Positions 18,601 through 29,162 of a DNA stretch of 64,000 bases are shown here, one piece after another. A program made the position numbers and the translations under genes. Positions within the stretch are counted from its first letter, which is position 1. Each line of letters starts with the position of its first letter. Below the pieces are notes generated by a model that did no database searches, was not told the DNA's origin, and saw only the letters and a program-made list of their open reading frames with translations. Origin of the DNA: Streptomyces sp. NRRL F-5126 (GTDB lineage Bacteria; Actinomycetota; Actinomycetes; Streptomycetales; Streptomycetaceae). The stretch lies in contig NZ_JOFZ01000002.1 of assembly GCF_000721265.1 (NCBI RefSeq), forward strand, positions 124,001 through 188,000. The letters are read 5' to 3'.

Positions 18601-18646
18601 GTCGAGGACCCGGCCCTACTGGGACTTCGAGCCCCAGATCATCTGA
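15626..18646 (+). CDS. fxsT: FxSxx-COOH system TIR-like/NB-ARC/TPR protein
   Basis: A 1006-residue STAND-type protein. Residues 14-125 are TIR-like (TVTISFAGYNRVWAAWIGDR, later VLVILSTWYFQLGP). An NB-ARC ATPase follows with Walker A GMSGVGKT at 206-213 and WLIVFDGADDPEEIWDLVP as Walker B region. From about residue 560 there are tetratricopeptide repeats with recurring LGxxHPxT elements typical of long TPR sensor arrays. Such proteins are standard partners of FxsA/FxsB and resemble innate-immunity receptors that oligomerise on ligand binding. The start follows GGGGAG. It ends in a bidirectional terminator shared with kgd. Whether the TIR-like part has enzymatic activity cannot be judged here. 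Confidence 0.87.
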   Translation: MPGARKRVAESGPQTVTISFAGYNRVWAAWIGDRLERRGHAVVYQRWDPQEGTPLADSLRALTLAPGPVLVILSTWYFQLGPRTQAEWHTALTEVVASEPGRFAAVSVTTDALPPATAVFAAADLTTVGEQEAERRVLARLGMPADPLPATAGTRKGPRFPNDPSDVWGGVPRRNTRFTGREPLLNDAYHALKSAEESARVVTLHGMSGVGKTQLAAEYVYRFGAEYDVVWWVAADKRAVCRQRLAQLAPELGLSTGVDYGERLRATRIALRKGDPYGRWLIVFDGADDPEEIWDLVPEGPGDVLITARNPDWAQHNSLLLEVPAYDRDESVSFVLRRAPRLTAREADRLAEALEDLPLLLDQTAGWLNDSDMTVDEYIALLEQEGIDEDVVRVSRDFPTPFRTSWSILLNRLRETVPEAVTLLRLCAFFAPGAIPVRLVRDLPADELPESLRGLVGNSVRWAAAINKLRQYAVVRAAGVGDREIHETMPEGLGAVPGDTLYMHRLVHQIIRQDMPQEEHDELIEVVRRALAAADPGQPTDSRMWPEYAEIVPHLKWADVLQTTSPAMHTLVLDCLQYMYYSGEYTPGITLSTRAMDAWKAQLGDTHPRIWDLTHNYANLLRAVGDYAHCEAIERTAVNYLRENHGASDLTHLRAAGSLAADLRGLGRYDEALTISYWVLDAYLDLLGEQDARTLNAQNNAAVSLRLLGRYQDALDLDMKTLIARRRLLKPRHRWSLFSEIHVSSDQRLLGRYNEAESLQAQSVRVHRFVLGSDNPQTLNAEHSLALALYRIGRRREAAELFTGVLERSERVLGEGHPDTLRFAAAQSCFAREHGDIDQAREISERVVDGYTLLLGAAHPFAVGTRSNQALIMRAVGERDQARELAEQALAGMRAAVGDDHPWTLGCAINASEMRSLRGDVESAAELSADTASRAAEALGRTHPLTLSARVAVAADLRTLGDRQAADKTEAEALEDLSSTLGPQHPHTMSARSRTRPYWDFEPQII

Positions 18647-18657
18647 CGCGGAACGGC

Positions 18658-18702
18658 GAAGGGCCCGGCCCCCGCGAGAACCTCGCGGGGGCCAGGCCCT
18701 TC
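18658..18702. terminator. Bidirectional terminator between fxsT and kgd
   Basis: A long near-perfect hairpin: GAAGGGCC(c)GGCCCCCGCGA pairs with TCGCGGGGGCC(a)GGCCCTTC around a short loop. It lies between two convergent genes and can serve both. Confidence 0.85.
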
Positions 18703-18710
18703 AGGTTGTC

Positions 18711-21700
18711 CTACGCGTCGAAGACGTCGTGGACGAGCTGCTCCTGCTCCTGCTCGTGGCGCTTCTTCGAGCCCACCGCCGGCGACGACGAGTGCGGGCG
18801 CGAGATGCGGCGCAGCCGCTCGTCGTGCGGGAGGTCCGCGCCGACGCCCAGGTCCAGGTGGTCGATCAGGTTCAGCGCGACGAACGGCCAGGCACCCTGG
18901 TTCGCCGGCTCCTCCTGCGCCCACAGGTACTTCTCCGCGTTCGGGAACTTCGCGATCTCGGCCTGCAGCTCCGCACCCGGCAGCGGGTACAGCCGCTCCA
19001 GGCGGATGATCGCGGTGTCCGTCACGCCGCGCTTCCTGCGCTCGGCGTCCAGGTCGTAGAAGACCTTGCCCGCGGTGAAGACCACCTTGCGCACCGCGTT
19101 CGGGTCCACGCTGTCGTCGCCGATCACCGGGCGGAAGCCGCCGGTGGTGAACTCCTCGGCCTTCGACTGCGCGGCCTTGAGCCGCAGCATCGACTTCGGC
19201 GTGAAGACGATCAGCGGCTTGTGGTGCGGGTTGTGCACCTGCCAGCGCAGCAGGTGGAAGTAGTTCGACGGGAGCGTCGGCACGGCGACCGTCATGTTGT
19301 TCTGCGCGCACAGCGCGAGGAAGCGCTCGATGCGGGCCGAGGAGTGGTCGGGGCCCTGGCCCTCGTGGCCGTGCGGCAGCAGCAGCGTGACGCCGGACGT
19401 CTGGCCCCACTTCTGCTCGGCGGCCGAGATGTACTCGTCGACGATCGACTGCGCGCCGTTGACGAAGTCGCCGAACTGGGCCTCCCACATCACCAGCGCG
19501 TCCGGGCGGGTCAGCGAGTAGCCGTACTCGAAGCCCATCGCCGCGTACTCGCTCAGCAGCGAGTCGTAGACGTTGTAGCGGCCCTGGTCCTCCGCCAGGT
19601 ACTGCAGCGGCGTGTACTCCTCGCCGGACTGCTGGTCGACGAGGACCGCGTGGCGCTGGCCGAACGTGCCGCGGCGGGTGTCCTGGCCCGCGAGGCGGAC
19701 CGGGGTGCCCTCCATCAGCAGCGAGCCGATGGCCAGCGTCTCGCCCGTGCCCCAGTCGATCGTGCCCTCGTCGACGGACGAGGCGCGGCGCTGCAGCTGC
19801 GGCATCAGCCGCGGGTGGACGTGGATGTGGTCGGGGATGTTGACCTGCGACTCGGCGATCCGCTTCACGACCTCCTGGGAGATCGAGGTCCGCACCGTCA
19901 CGGGGAACTCGGCCTGCGCGTCCGGCACGACCGTCTCCGGGGGCTGCGAGGTGGCCTCGCGGACCTCCGCGAACACCTTCTCCAGCTGCCCCTGGAAGTC
20001 CTGGAGCGCCTGCTCGGCCTCCTCAAGCGTGATGTCGCCCCTGCCGATCAGCGACTCGGTGTACAGCTTGCGCACCGAGCGCTTGTTGTCGATCAGGTTG
20101 TACATCTGCGGGTTCGTGAACTGCGGGTTGTCGCCCTCGTTGTGGCCGCGGCGGCGGTAGCAGATCATGTCGATGACGACGTCCTTGTTGAACGCCTGGC
20201 GGAACTCGAAGGCCAGCCGCGCGACGCGGACCACGGCCTCCGGGTCGTCGCCGTTCACGTGGATGATCGGCGCCTCGATCATGCGGGCCACGTCCGTCGC
20301 GTACATCGACGAGCGGGCCGCCTCGGGTGCGGCGGTGAAGCCGACCTGGTTGTTGATGACGATGTGCACGGTGCCGCCGGTGCGGTAGCCGCGCAGCTGC
20401 GACATGTTCAGCGTCTCCGCGACGACGCCCTGGCCGGCGAAGGCCGCGTCGCCGTGCAGCGCGACCGGCAGGACCGTGAAGTCCGTGCCCGCCTTGTTGA
20501 TGATGTCCTGCTTGGCGCGCGCGATGCCCTCGATGACCGGGTCGACCGTCTCCAGGTGGGACGGGTTCGCCGCGAGCGACACCTTGATCTGCTCGCCGTC
20601 GAGCCCGGTGAACGTGCCCTCGGCGCCCAGGTGGTACTTCACGTCGCCGGAGCCGTGCATCGACTTCGGGTCGAGGTTGCCCTCGAACTCGCGGAAGATC
20701 TGCGCGTACGACTTGCCGACGATGTTCGCCAGCACGTTGAGCCTGCCGCGGTGGGCCATGCCGATGACGACCTCGTCGAGGCGCGACTCGGCCGCCGCGT
20801 CCAGGACCGCGTCGAGCATCGGGATGACGGACTCGCCGCCCTCAAGCGAGAAGCGCTTCTGGCCGACGTACTTCGTCTGAAGGAACGTCTCGAACGCCTC
20901 GGCCGCGTTGAGGCGGCGCAGGATGCGCAGCTGCTCCTCGCGCTCCGGGTTGGAGTGCGAGCGCTCCACGCGGTCCTGGATCCACTTGCGCTGCTTCGGG
21001 TCCTGGATGTGCATGTACTCGATGCCGATGGTGCGGCAGTACGAGTCGCGCAGCACGCCGAGGATGTCGCGCAGCGTCATCGTCGACTTGCCGGCGAAGC
21101 CGCCGACCGCGAAGTCGCGCTCCAGGTCCCACAGGGTGAGGCCGTGCTCCGTGACGTCCAGGTCGGGGTGCTTGCGCTGGCGGTACTCCAGCGGGTCCGT
21201 GTCGGCCATGACGTGACCGCGCACCCGGTAGGAGTGGATCAGCTCGAAGACGCGGGCCGCCTTCGTCACGTCGTCGTCGTGGGACGCGTCGATGTCCTTC
21301 AGCCAGCGGACCGGCTCGTAGGGGATCCGCAGCGACTCGAAGATCTCGTCGTAGAAGCCGTCCTCGCCGAGCAGCAGCCGGCTGATGATCCGCAGGAACT
21401 CGCCGGAGGCCGCGCCCTGGATGACCCGGTGGTCGTACGTCGAGGTCAGCGTCATGACCTTGGAGACGCCCAGCTGGTTCAGGGTGTCCTGGGACGTTCC
21501 CTGGAACTCCGCCGGGTACTCCATCGCGCCGACGCCCAGGATCACGCTCTGCCCGGGCATCAGGCGGGGCACCGAGTGGACCGTGCCGATGCCGCCCGGG
21601 TTCGTCAGCGAGACCGTGACGCCGGAGAAGTCGTCCATCGTCAGCTTGCCGTTGCGGGCGCGCCTGACGATGTCCTCGTACGCCTGCCAGAACTCGAAGA

Positions 21701-22553
21701 AGCCCAGCGTCTCGGCCTTCTTGATGCCCGCGACGACGAGCTGGCGGTCGCCGTTCGGCTTCACCAGGTCGATCGCGAGGCCCAGGTTGACGTGCTCGGG
21801 CTTGACCAGCGTCGGCTTCCCGTCCTTCTCGGCGAAGGAGTGGTTCATCGACGGCATGGCCTTGATGGCCTGCACCATCGCGTACCCGATGAGGTGCGTG
21901 AAGGAGATCTTCCCGCCCCGGGCGCGCTTGAGGTGGTTGTTGATGACGATGCGGTTGTCGAACAGCAGCTTCACCGGCACCGCGCGCACGGACGTCGCCG
22001 TGGGCAGTTCGAGGGACGCCGCCATGTTCTTCGCGACGGCCGCGGACGGGCCGCGCAGCGTCACGTACTCGGGTCCTGCCTCGCGCTCCGCGGCGGGCGC
22101 GGCCTTGGCGGCCGCGGGCTTCGCGGCGGCGGCCTTCTGCGCCGGGGCGGCCGGGGCCTGCACGGGCGCGGCGGGCGCCGGCGTACGCGGGGCGGGCTTC
22201 GCTGCGGCCGGGGCCTGCTGTGCGGGAGCCTGCTGCGCCGGGGCCTGCTGCGCCGGGGCCTTCGGGGCGGCCGGCGTCGCCGGGGCCGCGGGCGCCGACG
22301 GCGCCGCGGGCTGGGCCTGCGCCTCGGTCGCGGAGGGGGCGGCGGTCTTGTCCGCCGCGCCGGAACCACCCGGCTTGTAGTCGGCGAAGAAGTCCCACCA
22401 GGCACGGTCGACGGAGTTCGGGTCCTGGAGGTACTGCTGGTAGATCTCGTCGACAAGCCACTCGTTGGGCCCGAAGGCGGCGGCAGGGTTCGCACCCTGT
22501 CCGTCCTGGCCATCGGTCGAGATGCTCGTGTTACTGGTGGACTGAGACGACAC
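18711..22553 (-). CDS. kgd: Multifunctional 2-oxoglutarate metabolism enzyme (Kgd; 2-oxoglutarate dehydrogenase E1 with fused E2-like domain)
   Basis: A 1280-residue actinobacterial Kgd/OdhA. After the N-terminal segment ([18 protein letters not shown]) and a 110-residue Ala/Pro linker, residues 170-400 form the E2-like acyltransferase domain with the DHRVIQGA active-site string. The thiamine-diphosphate E1 domain follows ([28 protein letters not shown], later [20 protein letters not shown]). It decarboxylates 2-oxoglutarate and, with E2/E3 partners encoded elsewhere, feeds the TCA cycle. I chose GTG, giving [12 protein letters not shown], with GGAAGAGGGCGG upstream; an in-frame ATG 51 bases further up is possible. 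Confidence 0.95.
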   Translation of the reverse strand: MSSQSTSNTSISTDGQDGQGANPAAAFGPNEWLVDEIYQQYLQDPNSVDRAWWDFFADYKPGGSGAADKTAAPSATEAQAQPAAPSAPAAPATPAAPKAPAQQAPAQQAPAQQAPAAAKPAPRTPAPAAPVQAPAAPAQKAAAAKPAAAKAAPAAEREAGPEYVTLRGPSAAVAKNMAASLELPTATSVRAVPVKLLFDNRIVINNHLKRARGGKISFTHLIGYAMVQAIKAMPSMNHSFAEKDGKPTLVKPEHVNLGLAIDLVKPNGDRQLVVAGIKKAETLGFFEFWQAYEDIVRRARNGKLTMDDFSGVTVSLTNPGGIGTVHSVPRLMPGQSVILGVGAMEYPAEFQGTSQDTLNQLGVSKVMTLTSTYDHRVIQGAASGEFLRIISRLLLGEDGFYDEIFESLRIPYEPVRWLKDIDASHDDDVTKAARVFELIHSYRVRGHVMADTDPLEYRQRKHPDLDVTEHGLTLWDLERDFAVGGFAGKSTMTLRDILGVLRDSYCRTIGIEYMHIQDPKQRKWIQDRVERSHSNPEREEQLRILRRLNAAEAFETFLQTKYVGQKRFSLEGGESVIPMLDAVLDAAAESRLDEVVIGMAHRGRLNVLANIVGKSYAQIFREFEGNLDPKSMHGSGDVKYHLGAEGTFTGLDGEQIKVSLAANPSHLETVDPVIEGIARAKQDIINKAGTDFTVLPVALHGDAAFAGQGVVAETLNMSQLRGYRTGGTVHIVINNQVGFTAAPEAARSSMYATDVARMIEAPIIHVNGDDPEAVVRVARLAFEFRQAFNKDVVIDMICYRRRGHNEGDNPQFTNPQMYNLIDNKRSVRKLYTESLIGRGDITLEEAEQALQDFQGQLEKVFAEVREATSQPPETVVPDAQAEFPVTVRTSISQEVVKRIAESQVNIPDHIHVHPRLMPQLQRRASSVDEGTIDWGTGETLAIGSLLMEGTPVRLAGQDTRRGTFGQRHAVLVDQQSGEEYTPLQYLAEDQGRYNVYDSLLSEYAAMGFEYGYSLTRPDALVMWEAQFGDFVNGAQSIVDEYISAAEQKWGQTSGVTLLLPHGHEGQGPDHSSARIERFLALCAQNNMTVAVPTLPSNYFHLLRWQVHNPHHKPLIVFTPKSMLRLKAAQSKAEEFTTGGFRPVIGDDSVDPNAVRKVVFTAGKVFYDLDAERRKRGVTDTAIIRLERLYPLPGAELQAEIAKFPNAEKYLWAQEEPANQGAWPFVALNLIDHLDLGVGADLPHDERLRRISRPHSSSPAVGSKKRHEQEQEQLVHDVFDA

Positions 22554-22928
22554 GGCGTGAACCGCCCTCTTCCGCTTCACAAGGTGGTGGACAGCGGAAA
22601 TCAAGGCTACGCCTACCGAGCTCCCGGATGCAGACCGGACGGGCCATCGTCGCGCACGTCACATCCCGAAGGGGGTTTCGGCGCGCGCTTTGGCGGGAAA
22701 CTAACGTCTTTTGCCAGGCCACGGTTCGTACGCGCTCCCGAAAGCCACGGGGCGCCGCGACGGTGGCCTGGATCACATAGCCGGTGCGGTAGTCGGTCCT
22801 GATCGCGTTGTACCCACGCCATGCCGCTCGTCAATCGCCTTCCCAGACATTTTCTCGGCCTGTTCCGGCCGTTCCGGGACCGTTTCCGGGCCGTGGCGCC
22901 GGTCGGCGAAAGGGGAGGCGGCCGGCCG
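22554..22928 (-). promoter_or_regulatory. Leader and candidate promoter region of kgd
   Basis: No gene is seen in these 375 bases. On the minus strand TTGACG (22834-22829) and TACAAC (22812-22807) are 16 bases apart and give a plausible promoter. If used, the mRNA has an untranslated leader of about 250 bases. I see no known riboswitch in it. Confidence 0.4.
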
Positions 22929-24062
22929 TCAACCGCGCTGGTCGGGCACTCCCGGGAGGGTGACGCGTATCCGGCAGCCCTGCGTCGATTCGGCCACACC
23001 GATCCGGCCGCCGTGCAGGTCCACCGCCCAGCGGGCGATCGCGAGGCCGAGCCCCGTGCCGCCGTCGTTGCCGCCGCCCTGCGTCTTCGCCCGGCCGCGG
23101 TTGAACCGCTCGAAGACCCTGCTGCGCTCCGCCTCGGGGATGCCGGGCCCCTCGTCCCGCACCTCCAGGTGCAGCGACTCCGGATCCTCGCCGCGGCGCG
23201 CCCGCACGGTGACGCGGCCGTGCCGCGGGCTGTGCTTGACCGCGTTGTCGATGAGATTCGCCACCACCTGGTGCAGCCGCTCCGCGTCCGCGTACGCCGT
23301 GAGCTCGGGCGGCGACACGTCCAGGTGCAGGTGGACGTCCGTCCTCGTGTGCAGCCCTGAGCCGGAGCTCGTGCCGCGCTGCGCCGCCGCGAGGTTGGCC
23401 TCCTTGAGGATCCCCGACAGGTAGGGCCACACCTCGAAGCGCGTCGCCCTCAGCGGGACGACGCCGTTGTCCAGGCGCGACAGGTCGAGCAGCGTCTCCA
23501 CCAGGCGGCCGAGCCGCTCGGTCTGGCCGAGCGCCGTGCGCATGGTCTCGGGGTCGGCGGCCGACACGCCGTCCACCACGTTCTCCAGGACGGCGCGCAG
23601 CGCCGCGATCGGCGTGCGCAGCTCGTGCGACACGTTGGCGACCAGCTCTTTCCTGTGCCGGTCCACCGCCTCCAGGTCGTCCGCCATGAGGTTGATCGTC
23701 GAGGCCAGGTCGCCCAGCTCGTCGCGCCGGTCCGCGCCGCTCACGCGCCGCGTGTACTCGCCGTGCGAGATGCCCTTGGCGACCGTGTTCATCTCGTCGA
23801 GCGGCGCGGTCAGGCCGTGCGCCACGAACTGCGTGATCAGCAGCGTCGCGATCACCGAGAAGACCGTGATGAACCGAAGCTCCGTCTTGGTGCGCAGGGC
23901 CACCATCAGCAGCCCTGTGGTGATGAAGACGGAGACCACGACCAGGGTGCCGAGCTTCGCCTTGATCGAGAAGGGCCGCACGCTCCACCACTCCCTGCGG
24001 CGTCCGGCCCGCTCCCGTCCCGACGCGCGTCCGTACCCCGGCGTGCGGCCCGCCAGGTTCAT
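22929..24062 (-). CDS. HAMP-domain sensor histidine kinase
   Basis: A 377-residue membrane kinase. Two transmembrane segments lie close together near residues 36-56 and 63-80 with almost no extracellular loop, so the signal is probably sensed in or near the membrane. A HAMP domain follows (LTAPLDEMNTVAKGISHGEY). The dimerisation helix carries phospho-acceptor His146 in NVSHELRTP. The ATP-binding domain has the N box (VANLIDNAVKHSP) and G boxes (DEGPGIP, GTGLGLAIARW). Its start overlaps the stop of the response regulator gene by four bases, so the pair is co-translated. The signal is unknown. Confidence 0.92.
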   Translation of the reverse strand: MNLAGRTPGYGRASGRERAGRRREWWSVRPFSIKAKLGTLVVVSVFITTGLLMVALRTKTELRFITVFSVIATLLITQFVAHGLTAPLDEMNTVAKGISHGEYTRRVSGADRRDELGDLASTINLMADDLEAVDRHRKELVANVSHELRTPIAALRAVLENVVDGVSAADPETMRTALGQTERLGRLVETLLDLSRLDNGVVPLRATRFEVWPYLSGILKEANLAAAQRGTSSGSGLHTRTDVHLHLDVSPPELTAYADAERLHQVVANLIDNAVKHSPRHGRVTVRARRGEDPESLHLEVRDEGPGIPEAERSRVFERFNRGRAKTQGGGNDGGTGLGLAIARWAVDLHGGRIGVAESTQGCRIRVTLPGVPDQRG

Positions 24063-24796
24063 GGTGCCGGGGTCTCCAGGGCGTACCCGACGCCGTGCAC
24101 CGTGCGGATGCGCTCGGCGCCGATCTTCCGGCGCAGCGCCTTGATGTGGCTGTCGACCGTCCGCGTGCCCGACGCGTCGGCCCAGTCCCACACCTCGGCG
24201 AGCAGCTGCTCGCGCGAGAGGACGGCCCTCGGCGTGTTCGCCAGGCAGACCAGCAGGTCGAACTCCGTCGGCGTCAGGTGGACGTCGTCGCCCCGCACCC
24301 GCACCCGGCGCTGCGCGTGGTCGATCTCCAGTTCACCCAGTCTGAGGATGCCGCTGCGCGGCGTCACGGCCGCCAGTGCGGCGCGCTCCACACGGCGCAG
24401 CAGGACGTGCACCCGGGCCGCGAGCTCCCGCATGGAGAACGGCTTGGTCATGTAGTCGTCGGCGCCGACGCCGAGGCCGACGAGCATGTCCGTCTCGTCG
24501 TCGCGCGCCGTCAGCATCAGTACCGGGACCGGGCGCTGCGCCTGCACGCGGCGGCACACCTCGAGTCCGTCGAACCCCGGCAGCATCACGTCGAGCACCA
24601 TCAGGTCGGGCTGCCACGCCTCCGCCGCGTCGACGGCGGCGGGGCCGTCGACCGCGGTCTGGACGAGGAAGCCCTCGGCCCGCAAGCGGGCCGCGATGGC
24701 GTCGACGATGGTCGCGTCGTCCTCCACGACGAGGACCCGACGCTGAGCGCCCGGCGTGGCTCCCACTCCGTTGTGGCTCGTTTGTGTCTGCTCCAT
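24059..24796 (-). CDS. OmpR/PhoB-family response regulator
   Basis: 245 residues. The receiver domain shows the acidic pocket VVEDD, phospho-acceptor Asp69 in MVLDVMLPG, and the conserved Thr and Lys in LMLTARD and YMTKPF. The C-terminal winged helix has LTPTEFDLLVCLA and RTVDSHIKALRRKI, typical of OmpR/PhoB DNA binding. I set the start at MEQTQTSHNG because AGGGGCGG lies upstream; the open frame continues further but reads into poorly conserved sequence. It is the first gene of the pair with the HAMP kinase. Confidence 0.92.
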   Translation of the reverse strand: MEQTQTSHNGVGATPGAQRRVLVVEDDATIVDAIAARLRAEGFLVQTAVDGPAAVDAAEAWQPDLMVLDVMLPGFDGLEVCRRVQAQRPVPVLMLTARDDETDMLVGLGVGADDYMTKPFSMRELAARVHVLLRRVERAALAAVTPRSGILRLGELEIDHAQRRVRVRGDDVHLTPTEFDLLVCLANTPRAVLSREQLLAEVWDWADASGTRTVDSHIKALRRKIGAERIRTVHGVGYALETPAP

Positions 24797-24935
24797 CGCC
24801 CGCCCCTGGTACGCGTTCACCGCGCTCCGTATGCCCTCGATCCGCCGATCCACGTCCAGGCCTGACTGGGGGGTGACGGGAATCGTTGGATCCTGTATTT
24901 CGTGGAGCAGCGTAGAGGCATCGACGCCTTCTCGG

Positions 24936-25706
24936 CTACGCAGTGCGAACAGCGAGATGAACCACGTCCGGTACGCCCCGGGCAACTGGCACCTCTTCGG
25001 CGGTTACCCCGCTGAATCCGGCATTCCCCAACGCATCGCCAAAGGTCGGAGACGGTTGCGCAGACCAGACGGCAAGCACGCCGAAAGGGTTCAACAGGGC
25101 TTTGCACGCCGCGAGTCCTTCCTCGGCGTACAAGGAGCCGTTACTTTCGGTCACCGTCCAGTCCGGGCCGTTGTCGATGTCCAGACACATGGCGTCATAC
25201 CTGTCCGATGTGGTGCGTACGTACTCCAACAGGTCGGTGTGCAGGATCACAGTCCGCGGATCGACCAGTGCCGACTTCGACACGCGTGCCAGCGGGCCCT
25301 CGTGGTGCCAGTCGATGACGGCCTGCTCGCGCTCGACGACCACGACCCTGCCCCAGCGGTCGTCCGCGACCGCGTGCGCCAGCGAGAACCCGACGCCGAG
25401 CCCGCCGATCAGCACGGAGGGCCGCGCGGCCCTGCGCTCCTCGGGCAGCGCGCGCATCGCGGCGTCGACCAGCAGCCGCTCCGAGCGGCCGTCCGAGGTG
25501 TCCATCAGGAACGTGCCGTTGACGATGATCTCCCACACGTCCCCGTCGGGGCCGCCGCGCCTGCGCAGGGCGATCTCGCCCTCGGCGCCCTCGCGCCGGT
25601 CCAGCGTGACGGGCGTTCCCGGCGCGCTGCCTCGCGCGGCGGGGCCGGGAACGGGCGCGGGCGGTTCGGTCACGTCGGGCTCCACTCTCTCGGGGACGCG
25701 GCCCAT
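24936..25706 (-). CDS. Spermidine synthase-like SAM-binding protein
   Basis: A 256-residue protein with a Rossmann methyltransferase/aminopropyltransferase core: VLIGGLGVGFSLAHAV as cofactor-binding loop, VVVVEREQAVIDWH as the acidic strand end, and DAMCLDIDNGPDW as the later motif. This resembles spermidine-synthase family proteins, though the DTTDP-like active-site string of true polyamine synthases is not evident (LDIDNGPDW occupies the place). A methyltransferase or uncharacterised role is therefore equally possible. It lies upstream of the two-component system on the same strand, about 140 bases away. Confidence 0.78.
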   Translation of the reverse strand: MGRVPERVEPDVTEPPAPVPGPAARGSAPGTPVTLDRREGAEGEIALRRRGGPDGDVWEIIVNGTFLMDTSDGRSERLLVDAAMRALPEERRAARPSVLIGGLGVGFSLAHAVADDRWGRVVVVEREQAVIDWHHEGPLARVSKSALVDPRTVILHTDLLEYVRTTSDRYDAMCLDIDNGPDWTVTESNGSLYAEEGLAACKALLNPFGVLAVWSAQPSPTFGDALGNAGFSGVTAEEVPVARGVPDVVHLAVRTA

Positions 25707-25859
25707 CCTCGCAGCGAGCGGCGCCGGGCCAGGAATGCTCGGCTCCCACCCCGCGTTGCCGCCTCACCGGCCGCGGCTCGAGCGCGCGGCTGAATCCCTG
25801 CCCGTGATCGCCCACGGCGAACACGAAGGCCCTCGGGGAACACCAGGGCACTCATAAGC

Positions 25860-25880
25860 ATTGAGTCTGCATAGCTCAAC
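25860..25880 (+). promoter_or_regulatory. HAIR-like operator (HspR site) upstream of lon
   Basis: ATTGAGT, seven bases, then GCTCAAC. This matches the HspR-associated inverted repeat CTTGAGT-N7-ACTCAAG at 11 of 14 arm positions with the exact spacer. In Streptomyces the HspR repressor is known to control lon along with dnaK and clpB. The site ends 21 bases before the lon start codon. Confidence 0.75.
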
Positions 25881-25901
25881 TTGACTGCCGAAGGGGAGAT
25901 C

Positions 25902-28313
<2,412 letters not shown>

Positions 28314-28351
28314 CCCCCGCCCGCCCCCCGCGGGCGAGACGGCCGCGACGA

Positions 28352-28382
28352 CGCGCCCCGGAGGCCCGGCCTCCGGGGCGCG
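28352..28382 (+). terminator. Terminator after lon
   Basis: A perfect 13-bp stem, CGCGCCCCGGAGG against CCTCCGGGGCGCG, with a 5-base loop, 38 bases after the lon stop. Confidence 0.85.
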
Positions 28383-28470
28383 CCCGCGTCCGGCGCCGGG
28401 CGGCCCCGGGCCCCTCGGCCAACGCGCGGGCCCGTGTCCCGACTCCGCCGGCAAGGCGGATGCTCCGGCG

Positions 28471-28503
28471 TTGAGGCTCCCGTCCCCCGTGCGGGAGCCT
28501 CAA
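28471..28503. terminator. Second hairpin terminator, probably for the convergent secreted-protein gene
   Basis: A perfect 12-bp stem, TTGAGGCTCCCG against CGGGAGCCTCAA, with a 9-base loop. It lies 27 bases beyond the stop of the minus-strand secreted protein and can also stop read-through from lon. Confidence 0.75.
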
Positions 28504-28530
28504 CACACCGGACCGGCGGAGAGTTCAGTG

Positions 28531-28977
28531 CTAATTGTATGGATTGGTCCAGAAAACGGCCCTGCACCTGTCAAAGGTGACTGTGCTGGAATGTGCGCGG
28601 CAGGCCGAGAGAATGAGGCCCTTGGCGTTTCCTCCGGTGACGTGGTGTGAGGATGACGACCTGACGATATGTCCGGAGCCGTGGTTGTTGTAGAGATGCT
28701 CCACCACGTTGCTGTTGTAGTCCTGGACAATCAGTTCGGCGCCCCAACCGTCCCGGAGGTCGTCCTTGTCGCCGAAGTTGGAGACTGTCATCTCCCCCGA
28801 GTCCCAGGACACGTCCAACCAGGTGTGCACGGAGACCTTGCTGCCGCTGTAGAGGTAGGCGTCGACGTGATTGAGAACGGTGGCGTTCGCGTCACCGGCG
28901 CCCATCAGCACCGTCGTCGAGATCATTCCGGCGGTCACCAGGAGACTCGCCAATCGCTTGCGTACCACATTTCCCAT
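28531..28977 (-). CDS. Small secreted protein of unknown function
   Basis: 148 residues. A classical signal peptide is visible (MGNVVRKRLASLLVTAGMIS, then hydrophobic residues and a likely cleavage after DANA). The mature part of about 115 residues is rich in Asn, Ser, His and aromatic residues (HVDAYLYSGSKVSVHTWLDV) with two cysteines near the C-terminus (SACRAHSS and FDRCRAVFW) that may form a disulfide. I do not recognise the family. Base composition is clearly less GC-rich than its neighbours, suggesting transfer or relaxed codon selection. The ribosome site GGAAGGAAAG decides the start. It is divergent from the SARP-like regulator with about 185 bases between them. Confidence 0.8.
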   Translation of the reverse strand: MGNVVRKRLASLLVTAGMISTTVLMGAGDANATVLNHVDAYLYSGSKVSVHTWLDVSWDSGEMTVSNFGDKDDLRDGWGAELIVQDYNSNVVEHLYNNHGSGHIVRSSSSHHVTGGNAKGLILSACRAHSSTVTFDRCRAVFWTNPYN

Positions 28978-29162
28978 GGAGCGCTTTCCTTCCAGCAGTT
29001 GCCGCCGAACTCCCACCCGCCGCACCGCCCGGCGGCGCATGCGGCGGTCGCGTTCGCCGCTACGACCACGCTGCCGCACGTGTCTTCGCGTAACCTTCGG
29101 GAGACCTTGAACAGGCAGGTCGCGACCGCCGGTTCGGGAACCGTCACGCCAAGGGGGCCGGG

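Noticed and set aside
18729..22802. A very long open frame on the plus strand opposite kgd
   Set aside because: It is a mirror of kgd codon bias in GC-rich DNA; the product is Arg/Val/Leu/Asp-rich low complexity without any domain, while the minus strand encodes a clear Kgd.
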